Assembly (NCBI RefSeq): GCF_020149765.1 | Contig: NZ_CP083809.1 | Location: 1-64,000 of the forward strand | DNA length: 64,000 bases | Reading direction: 5' to 3' | DNA from: Pantoea agglomerans | GTDB taxonomy: Bacteria; Pseudomonadota; Gammaproteobacteria; Enterobacterales; Enterobacteriaceae | Shown here: piece by piece, positions 57,435 to 64,000 of the stretch | Numbering within the stretch: position 1 is the stretch's first letter | How the letters are laid out: each line of letters opens with the position of its first letter | Program-made: the position numbers and the translations under genes | Notes under the pieces: model-generated | Database searches by the model: none | Seen by the model: the letters and a program-made list of their open reading frames with translations, nothing else | What the model was told of the DNA's origin: nothing

Positions 57435-57516
57435 TGTCGCCTGCAGAATTCTTATCCCGTCAACGGGCGCAGCGTCGCCGCGCCCGTACCGCTTGTGCGT
57501 GACTGACACGCGCCTG

Positions 57517-58665
57517 TCAGGCCATTGCGTTATACGCGCTGACCGCCGCCGCGACAACATCGCTGTCGGCATCCAGACCGGATACCTGCGCCAGCGCCGC
57601 CTGCGGGCCTTTCTCGTTAATCAGCGCTTCCAGCTCCTGCGCCTGCGGGTCCTGCGCGCTGCGGTAGTGCATCGCAGCGGCAATGCCCTGCACCAGATGG
57701 GCGTTCGGCAGCTGATACTCCAGCGTGCCCAGCGTCGGTTTGATCAGGCGATCGCCCGCGCTCAGCTTACGCAGCGGCTGGCGGCCCACGCGCTCTACAT
57801 CATCTTTCAGGTAAGGATTTTCGAAGCGGCCGAGGATTTTCTCGATATAGGCGGCATGCTTGTCGGCGTCGAAGCCGTAACGCTTGATCAGCACCGCGCC
57901 GCTCTCCTCCATCGCTCCCTTGACCACCGCGCGGATTTTCTCATCCAGGATGGCGTCGCGAATGGTCTGATGCCCGGCAAGCTGGCCGAGATAGGCGGTG
58001 ATCGCATGGCCGGTGTTCAGGGTGAAGAGCTTGCGCTCGACGAACGCCATCAGATTGTCGGTAAGCTCCATGCCTGCAACGGTGGGCAGCTCGCCTTTAA
58101 ACTGGGTTTTATCGACAATCCACTCGCTAAAGGTTTCAACGGTCACCTCCAGCGGATCGTTGCTGCCCGCTTCGGATGGCGGCACGATGCGGTCTACGGC
58201 GGAGTCGACGAAGCCGACGTGCTGCTCGACCCAGGCGTGATGCTGCTCCGGCAGCGCTTTCAGCACGTGCTGCTTCAGCTGGCTGGTGCCGCGCACCATG
58301 TTTTCACAGGCAATAATATTGAGCGGACGATCGTTACCTTCGTCATGGCGCTTCGCCAGGCCTTTCGCTACGCTGCCCGCGATGCGCTCCAGGATCTGCG
58401 GACCAACGGCGGTGGTCACCAGATCGACCTCCGCTACCAGCGCGATAATGTCGTCGCTGGTGCTGTTGACGGCGCTGACGCCCTTTACAATTTCCACTTT
58501 CGCCTGCTCGCCAACCACATGTACTGGATATTCATGACGCGCGTTCAGTGCATCCAGCACCACCTGGTTAACATCGGCAAACACCAGTTCAATGCCTGCA
58601 TCCGCCAGCAGCTTGCCAATAAAGCCGCGACCGATGTTACCTGCTCCAAAATGTAACGCTTTCAT
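57517..58665 (-). CDS. mtlD: Mannitol-1-phosphate 5-dehydrogenase MtlD
   Basis: NAD-dependent enzyme converting mannitol-1-phosphate to fructose-6-phosphate, 382 residues as in E. coli. The N-terminal nucleotide-binding motif is [47 protein letters not shown] and [29 protein letters not shown] with catalytic Lys/His follow. The start is the ATG at 58665; 28 further in-frame codons upstream are in the mtlA-mtlD palindrome region. Cotranscribed with mtlA. Confidence 0.96.
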   Translation of the reverse strand: MKALHFGAGNIGRGFIGKLLADAGIELVFADVNQVVLDALNARHEYPVHVVGEQAKVEIVKGVSAVNSTSDDIIALVAEVDLVTTAVGPQILERIAGSVAKGLAKRHDEGNDRPLNIIACENMVRGTSQLKQHVLKALPEQHHAWVEQHVGFVDSAVDRIVPPSEAGSNDPLEVTVETFSEWIVDKTQFKGELPTVAGMELTDNLMAFVERKLFTLNTGHAITAYLGQLAGHQTIRDAILDEKIRAVVKGAMEESGAVLIKRYGFDADKHAAYIEKILGRFENPYLKDDVERVGRQPLRKLSAGDRLIKPTLGTLEYQLPNAHLVQGIAAAMHYRSAQDPQAQELEALINEKGPQAALAQVSGLDADSDVVAAAVSAYNAMA

Positions 58666-58691
58666 AATATTGACCCATATCAAATGACGAT

Positions 58692-58738
58692 GGGGCGGGC
58701 ACGCCCGCCCCGGAAATCGGGACGGGCTTACCCGCCCC
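58692..58738. repeat. REP-like double palindrome between mtlA and mtlD
   Basis: Two GC-rich palindromes stand side by side: GGGGCGGGC-AC-GCCCGCCCC (58692-58711) and GGGACGGG-CTTA-CCCGCCCC (58719-58738), sharing the CGGG/CCCG core. This resembles a REP/BIME unit in a polycistronic mRNA, where it can protect upstream mtlA mRNA from 3' decay and lower expression of mtlD. Confidence 0.6.
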
Positions 58739-58758
58739 AGGGAAATCACGCAGGACGT

Positions 58759-60693
58759 TTAGGCGGCCGCCGGGCTGCCTGACAGCAGATCCAGCACTTC
58801 CTGCACGCTGGTGGTGTGCGCCAGCTTCTCAATCACGCTTTCGTCGTCCAGCGCGTTGGTCAGGCTGGTGATCACCTGGATGTGCTCGTTGTTGCGCGCC
58901 GCGATACCGATAACCAGGCGGGCCACGTCATCCGCATCGTCGCCGAACAGCACGCCCTGCGGATACTGACAGAACACCACGCCGGTTTTCAATACGCGAT
59001 CTTTCGCTTCCACCGTGCCGTGCGGCACCGCAATGGACTCGCCCAGATAGGTGGGGGTGAGTTTTTCGCGCGCCAGCATCGCTTCGACATATTCCGGCTG
59101 CACGTAGCCGCCCTTCACCAGCTGTTCGCCGGCGAAGCGGATCGCCTGCTCTTTATTGCTGGCGCTCAGGCCGAGGAAGACGTTGTTCGCACCCAGCTTA
59201 AACAGATGGGGGTTGCTGGTGTCGTAGCTGTCCGCCAGCGCGGTCTGTACCACTTCGCGGTGCGCTTCGCTGCGGTTCGCCGCCACCAGGCGATCGGTCA
59301 GGTTGGTGTAGAGCGCGCTGTCGAGGAAGTTATTCAGCGAAATATGCTGCGCCTGCGGTGCCTGACGCATCGCGCGCTCGGTGAGGTCGCGGTGGGTGAT
59401 CACCAGATCGACGTCGCCCGGCAGCGAGTTAATCGCGCTGTTGGTAACGGAAACGTTAGTGAGTCCCGCATCCTGCACTTTCTTACGCAGCACGCCCGCG
59501 CCCATTGCGCTTGAACCCATACCGGCGTCGCAGGCGACGATGATTTTGCGCACGTGGCTGACGTCAACGCTGCTGGCGTCGGCAACCACCGGCGCGCCCG
59601 CCACAGCCTGGCCTTTCGACTGAGCTTTCATATCATGCATGCGTTTGGTCGCCGCTTCGATATCGTCCTCTTCTTTGGCTTTGCTGGTTTTCAGCAGGAT
59701 GGAAGAGACCACGAAGGAGACCGCAAAAGCCGCCACGATCGCCGCGATATTGGCGAAGTAGGCGCCTTTCGGCGTCATCGCCAGCACCGCCAGGATAGAG
59801 CCCGGCGAGGCGGGAGAGACCAGACCACCATTGAGCAGCGTCAGGGTGAAGACGCCGGTCATGCCGCCCAGAATCACTGCCAGCAGCAGACGCGGTGCCA
59901 TCAGCACGTACGGGAAGTAGATTTCGTGGATGCCGCCGAGGAAGTGGATGATCGCCGCGCCGCCCGCGGACTGCCTGGCGCTGCCGCGGCCAAACATCAT
60001 ATAGGCGACCAGTACGCCCATACCCGGACCAGGGTTCGCCTCAATCAGGAAGAAGATCGATTTGCCCGCTTCGCTTGCCTGCTGGATGCCCAGCGGTGAG
60101 AAGATGCCGTGGTTGATGGCGTTATTAAGGAACAGTATTTTCGCCGGTTCAACAAAGATGGAGGTCAGCGGCAGCAGGTTGTTCTGCACCATCAGGTTGA
60201 CGCCTGCGGCGAGAATATGGGACAGCCCCTCTACCAGCGGCCCGATGGCGAGAAACGCCAGCAGCGCCAGCAACATACCGATAATGCCGGCAGAAAAGTT
60301 GTTGACCAGCATTTCGAAGCCGCTTTTGATTTTACCGTCAACGGCGCGGTCAAAAGATTTGATCGCCCAGCCGCCCAGCGGACCGGCAATCATGGCGCCG
60401 AGGAACATCGGCATATCGGCGCCGACGATCACGCCCATAGTGGTAATAGCGCCAACTACGCCGCCGCGATCGCCGCCAACCAGACGGCCACCGGTGAAAC
60501 CGATCAGCAGCGGCAGCAGGTAGGTGATCATCGGACCGACCAGCTTCGCCAGCGTCGCGTTAGGGATCCACCCGGTCGGGATAAACAGCGCGGTAATGAT
60601 ACCCCAGGCGATAAACGCCCCGATGTTAGGCATCACCATATTACTCAGAAAGCGACCAAAGCTTTGAACCTTGACCTTGACTGATGAGGACAT
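58759..60693 (-). CDS. mtlA: Mannitol PTS transporter, EIICBA
   Basis: Group-translocation permease that imports and phosphorylates mannitol, 644 residues (E. coli 637). Domain order: membrane IIC (about 1-345, GRFLSNMVMPNIGAFIAWGIITALFIPTGW, NNAINHGIFSPLGIQQ, GGIHEIYFPYVLM), IIB with phosphocysteine in IIVACDAGMGSSAMGAG, and IIA with active His in LGESIAVPHGTVEAKDRV. Start at ATG 60693 (SD AGGGG). Ten earlier in-frame codons are less likely. It is the first gene of mtlADR with several CRP sites upstream. Confidence 0.97.
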   Translation of the reverse strand: MSSSVKVKVQSFGRFLSNMVMPNIGAFIAWGIITALFIPTGWIPNATLAKLVGPMITYLLPLLIGFTGGRLVGGDRGGVVGAITTMGVIVGADMPMFLGAMIAGPLGGWAIKSFDRAVDGKIKSGFEMLVNNFSAGIIGMLLALLAFLAIGPLVEGLSHILAAGVNLMVQNNLLPLTSIFVEPAKILFLNNAINHGIFSPLGIQQASEAGKSIFFLIEANPGPGMGVLVAYMMFGRGSARQSAGGAAIIHFLGGIHEIYFPYVLMAPRLLLAVILGGMTGVFTLTLLNGGLVSPASPGSILAVLAMTPKGAYFANIAAIVAAFAVSFVVSSILLKTSKAKEEDDIEAATKRMHDMKAQSKGQAVAGAPVVADASSVDVSHVRKIIVACDAGMGSSAMGAGVLRKKVQDAGLTNVSVTNSAINSLPGDVDLVITHRDLTERAMRQAPQAQHISLNNFLDSALYTNLTDRLVAANRSEAHREVVQTALADSYDTSNPHLFKLGANNVFLGLSASNKEQAIRFAGEQLVKGGYVQPEYVEAMLAREKLTPTYLGESIAVPHGTVEAKDRVLKTGVVFCQYPQGVLFGDDADDVARLVIGIAARNNEHIQVITSLTNALDDESVIEKLAHTTSVQEVLDLLSGSPAAA

Positions 60694-60835
60694 AAAGCCA
60701 CCCCTTATCGAGACGCGCTGCAATAAGAGAGCGCGTTTGTTTTTGTTAAGCCAGCACGGCGTCGAGCCGTCGCTATTACTGTATGCAGGCGGACTCTAAC
60801 ACGCGAATATGACGCTGCGTAGCGGGCGGCCTAAG

Positions 60836-61012
60836 TGTGATCAAGATCACTTAACTACAGTGGTGGCAGGGGCTTTTTTGGTGATTTAGATCACATAACA
60901 TCGGCTTAAAAAACCGGCAAAGACGATTTTTTCGCCACAAAACCGGGATATATGTGACTAAAATCACATTTAGATCATCTCGGTTTGTTTCATATATGTG
61001 ACGAAGTTCACA
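60836..61012 (-). promoter_or_regulatory. Array of four CRP-type sites upstream of mtlA
   Basis: Four TGTGA-N6-TCACA-like sites: 60836-60851 (TGTGATCAAGATCACT), 60880-60895 (GGTGA-N6-TCACA), 60953-60968 (TGTGA-CTAAAA-TCACA, perfect) and 60997-61012 (TGTGA-CGAAGT-TCACA, perfect). A possible fifth half-site TCACA lies at 61041. E. coli mtlA is known for five CRP sites in its control region. The whole gap 60694-61138 is AT-rich and shows no gene. Confidence 0.85.
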
Positions 61013-61138
61013 AACTATTTTTGATTGAAAATGCGCCAGATCACACTACTGGCGGCGCGTTTGTCGGGCGGACAATAAAGTGAAAAGCGGTAATGCGGGG
61101 AGGCCGGGACAAGCGGCAAACTTGTCCCGGAGGAGGCT

Positions 61139-61855
61139 TTACTGCAGGCCGTTCTGCACGGCGGTCTGCGCCTGAGTCAACGCCTGCGCGTTGGCGGAGA
61201 TGGTGCTCATCAGCGCGTTATACTGCGTGACCTGATCGGGCGTCGGGAACTGAACGGCGCTATTGTTAAAGCTCACGCGCGGCCCCTGCTGCTGCAGAAA
61301 GTCGCCCGCCTGCGCCGCGCCCTGGCTCAGCGCCTGCAGCTTCGGCAGCAGCGGCACCAGCTGGTTAGCTGGCTGCGTAACCACTTTATCGTAAGCGGCG
61401 TCGTAGACCTTCTTCAGATCCTCTTCCTGCTTAAGCGAGGCCTTGCTGCTGTCCGCCTGCATTTTGGCGCTCTCCAGCTGCTGCGTGACAATCACCAGCG
61501 CGCCGTTCGCCTGACGCAGCGCGTCGCGGCGCGTCAGGTAGTCCTGCGGTACGTGGATCGCCGACAGCTCATCAACCACCGGACGCATGCCCTGATCAAT
61601 CGCCTTATTCACCTGCTGGGAAAAGCCGTAAAGAATGGCGTAGTCGCCCGCGTACTTGCCAAAATTCTGCTTCTGGCTTTCGCTCAGGCTTGGCAGATGT
61701 TCGCCGCTGCGCATAACGGTGTTTTGCAGAAAGTCGATAAAGGCCTTGCGCTGATCGCCCTCTTTGTCGCCGCACGCGGTGAGGTTAAGCACCAGCAACG
61801 CGGCGCCGAGCAACATGCCGGTACGCATCCAGATGCGAGAAATTCCTGATGCCAT
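61139..61855 (-). CDS. yiaF: DUF3053 lipoprotein YiaF
   Basis: A 238-residue lipoprotein resembling E. coli YiaF (about 236). The signal peptide ends LLVLNLTAC (lipobox). A conserved mature start is GDKEGDQRKAFIDFLQNTVMRSGEHLPSL, followed by DYAILYGFSQQVNKA, RPVVDELSAIHVPQDYL and VSFNNSAVQFPTPDQ. Long amphipathic helices predominate. The start is ATG 61855 with AGGAG 9 nt away; the frame extends 26 codons beyond it. Function unknown. It is read toward mtlA's promoter region. Confidence 0.92.
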   Translation of the reverse strand: MASGISRIWMRTGMLLGAALLVLNLTACGDKEGDQRKAFIDFLQNTVMRSGEHLPSLSESQKQNFGKYAGDYAILYGFSQQVNKAIDQGMRPVVDELSAIHVPQDYLTRRDALRQANGALVIVTQQLESAKMQADSSKASLKQEEDLKKVYDAAYDKVVTQPANQLVPLLPKLQALSQGAAQAGDFLQQQGPRVSFNNSAVQFPTPDQVTQYNALMSTISANAQALTQAQTAVQNGLQ

Positions 61856-62007
61856 AAGGGCAACTCCTGTAAATGAGAATGTGGATAACTGAGGAATGGT
61901 CCTAAAGAATAGAGCAAAGTAGCGCTCAGGCACAACGCCGGCAAGCGGGAAAGGCGCTGCGGCTCAGAGGTTTCCGGGCAGAGGCCTGCCCGGAGTAGTC
62001 AAGAGGG

Positions 62008-64000
62008 TTAACCGGTGTTGCGCATACCCGCGGCGACGCCCGCGATGGTCACCATCAGCGCCTGCTCGACGCGCGGATCGACCTCTTCGCCGCGCGCTTC
62101 CTGATCGCGCGAACGCTGCAGCAGCTCCGCCTGCAGCACGTTGAGCGGATCGGTGTAGACGTTACGCAGCGCGATCGACTCGGCTATCCAGGGCTGATCC
62201 GCCATCAGATGCGCGTCGTTGGCGATGGTCAGCACCGCTTTAATGTCGGCGTCAAGCTGGTCGCGCAGCTGTTTACCCAGCGGCCACAGCGTTTTGTCCA
62301 CCAGACGCTGATCGTAATATTCCGCCAGCCACAGGTCAGCTTTGGCGAACACCATCTCCAGCATGCCTAACCGCGTGGAGAAGAACGGCCAGTCGCGGCA
62401 CATCGCTTCGAGCTGATCCTGATGGCCTTCGTCCATCGCCTTTTGCAGCGCTGCGCCCGCGCCGAGCCAGGCGGGCAGCATCAGACGGTTCTGCGTCCAG
62501 GCGAAGATCCAGGGAATGGCGCGCAGCGACTCGACGCCGCCGGTCGGGCGACGCTTCGCCGGACGCGATCCGAGCGGCAGCTTGCCCAGCTCCTGTTCCG
62601 GCGTGGCGGAGCGGAAGTAGGGCACGAAGTCCGGGTTTTCGCGCACGTAGCCGCGATACATGGCGCAGGAGTGCTGTGAGAGCTGATCCATAATGGTGTG
62701 CCACTCTTTCTTCGGCTCCGGCGGCGGCAGCAGGTTCGCTTCCAGAATCGCGCCGGTGTAGAGCGACAGGCTGGCGATGGTGACTTCCGGCAAACCATAC
62801 TTAAAGCGGATCATCTCGCCCTGTTCGGTTACGCGCAGGCCGCCTTTCAGGCTGCCCGGCGGCTGTGACAGCAGCGCCGCGTGCGCAGGCGCGCCGCCGC
62901 GGCCGATGCTGCCGCCGCGGCCGTGGAACAGCGTCAGCGCGATGCCGGCTTTCTCGCAGGTTTTGATCAGCGCGTCCTGCGCCTGATACTGCGCCCAGCT
63001 GGCGGCCATCACCCCGGCATCTTTCGCCGAGTCGGAGTAGCCGATCATTACCATCTGTTTGCCCTGAATAAAGCCGCGATACCAGTCGATATTCAGCAGC
63101 TGGCTCATAACGTCATTGGCGTTGTTGAGGTCGTCGAGGGTCTCAAACAGCGGCGCGACCGGCATGGCGAAGGTAATGCCCGCCTCTTTCAGCAGCAGAT
63201 GCACCGCCAGCACGTCGGACGGCGTCTTCGCCATCGAGATAACGTAGGCGGCAATCGAGCCTTGCGGCGCTTCGGCGGCGACGCGGCAGGTTTCCAGCAC
63301 TTCGCGCGTCTCGTCGCTCGGCGCCCAGTGGCGCGGCAGCAGCGGACGTTTGGAGTTAAGCTCGCGTACCAGGAAGGCCTGCTTATCCGCTTCCGACCAG
63401 CTTTCATAGTCGCCGAGGCCGAGATAGCGGGTCACTTCAGCGATCGCTTCGGTATGGCGCGTGCTCTCCTGACGCAGATCGATGCGCACCAGCGGCACGC
63501 CGAAGCACTTCACGCGGCGCAGCGTATCCAGCAGCTGACCGTTGGCGATAATGCCCATGTCGCACTGCTGCAGCGACTGATAGATAGCGTAAAGCGGCGT
63601 CCAGAGCTGATCGTTGGAGACCAGCAGATCGGCAGGACGCGGCAGATGCTCGCCCTTCAGGCGGCGCTCAAGCCAGGACTGGGTGGCGAGCAGCTGGCTG
63701 CGCATGCGCTTCAGAATCACGCGGTAAGGCTCAATCGCCTCCGGGTCGCCGCACAGCTCGCGCACCTCGTCGCTGCATTCAGACATCGAGAGCTCGGAGA
63801 TCAGCACGCCGATATCGCGCAGAAAGAGGTCGGCGGCTTTCCAGCGGCTGAGCTGCATGGCGTGACGCGTCACCGTGGCGGTGACGTTGGGGTTGCCGTC
63901 ACGGTCGCCGCCCATCCAGGAGGTAAATTTCACCGGCACGAAATCTACCGGCAGCTTCACGCCGAACGCCTCTTCGACCTGTTCGTTCAGCTCGCGCAGA
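62008..64000 (-). CDS. ppc: Phosphoenolpyruvate carboxylase, partial (5' end beyond window)
   Basis: Anaplerotic enzyme that carboxylates PEP to oxaloacetate. The frame runs open off the right edge, so about 663 C-terminal residues of an expected 880 or so are present. Conserved elements: [57 protein letters not shown], the catalytic [30 protein letters not shown], and the invariant C-terminus [15 protein letters not shown]. In-frame codons continue upstream of 63960 ([13 protein letters not shown]), so the GTG there is internal. Confidence 0.97.
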   Translation of the reverse strand, partial: LRELNEQVEEAFGVKLPVDFVPVKFTSWMGGDRDGNPNVTATVTRHAMQLSRWKAADLFLRDIGVLISELSMSECSDEVRELCGDPEAIEPYRVILKRMRSQLLATQSWLERRLKGEHLPRPADLLVSNDQLWTPLYAIYQSLQQCDMGIIANGQLLDTLRRVKCFGVPLVRIDLRQESTRHTEAIAEVTRYLGLGDYESWSEADKQAFLVRELNSKRPLLPRHWAPSDETREVLETCRVAAEAPQGSIAAYVISMAKTPSDVLAVHLLLKEAGITFAMPVAPLFETLDDLNNANDVMSQLLNIDWYRGFIQGKQMVMIGYSDSAKDAGVMAASWAQYQAQDALIKTCEKAGIALTLFHGRGGSIGRGGAPAHAALLSQPPGSLKGGLRVTEQGEMIRFKYGLPEVTIASLSLYTGAILEANLLPPPEPKKEWHTIMDQLSQHSCAMYRGYVRENPDFVPYFRSATPEQELGKLPLGSRPAKRRPTGGVESLRAIPWIFAWTQNRLMLPAWLGAGAALQKAMDEGHQDQLEAMCRDWPFFSTRLGMLEMVFAKADLWLAEYYDQRLVDKTLWPLGKQLRDQLDADIKAVLTIANDAHLMADQPWIAESIALRNVYTDPLNVLQAELLQRSRDQEARGEEVDPRVEQALMVTIAGVAAGMRNTG

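Overview
The window reads as the dnaA-proximal part of an enterobacterial chromosome, linearised at the GTG start of dnaA. Protein sequences and small-scale gene order (dnaA-dnaN-recF-gyrB, yidR/yidQ/ibpA, xylRHGF|AB, wecH/glyQS, fdoGHI-fdhE|fdhD, mtlADR, yiaF, ppc) match Escherichia coli closely, but the order of the blocks differs. High GC, a lone ibpA without ibpB, a kgu (2-ketogluconate) operon and a cysteine-type formate dehydrogenase point to Erwiniaceae (Pantoea/Mixta/Erwinia-like). The genus is an inference from recall, not a measured identity. I saw no rRNA, tRNA, CRISPR array, intact insertion sequence or prophage.

Layout. 1-7310: replication block dnaA, dnaN, recF, gyrB and yidA, with two palindromic intergenic elements that look like inserted repeats. 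7597-11266: an ACS-type MFS transporter, yidR, yidQ and ibpA, the last with a textbook sigma-32 promoter and a ROSE RNA thermometer. 11349-18769: the most unusual part, a tightly packed six-gene minus-strand operon (PP-loop ATPase, ATP-grasp ligase, class II glutamine amidotransferase, 2OG-Fe(II) oxygenase, YbaK-type aminoacyl-tRNA deacylase, EamA exporter) with a divergent MocR-type regulator. It looks like a small pathway for an amino-acid-like metabolite with built-in export and tRNA editing. 18806-25373: avtA, then ghrB/kguD, kguT, kguK, kguE and a PtxS-like repressor with a clear operator. 25441-30885: a second LacI-type regulator, yiaD, tag, two unrecognised envelope proteins and the primosome pair dnaT-dnaC. 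31059-40341: a ROK regulator and the complete xylose regulon. 40441-41933: a cysteine hydrolase with a GlxA-type AraC regulator. 41918-46096: wecH, glyQ and glyS. 46244-46943: a HigB/HigA-type toxin-antitoxin pair next to a large palindrome. 47124-54494: yibF, then the formate dehydrogenase-O operon with fdhE and divergent fdhD. 54679-57434: sodA, a VirK/YbjX protein, yibL and mtlR. 57517-60693: mtlD and mtlA with an array of CRP-type sites. 61139-64000: yiaF and the 3' part of ppc, cut by the window edge.

How the genes work together. Three sugar-use systems are complete at the level of uptake, catabolic enzymes and regulator: 2-ketogluconate, xylose and mannitol. Periplasmic formate oxidation is covered by the three subunits plus two maturation factors. 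The replication genes include both initiation (dnaA, dnaT, dnaC) and elongation/repair factors. The 12-19 kb operon is the strongest candidate for an undescribed system. Its chemistry is inferred from enzyme families only.
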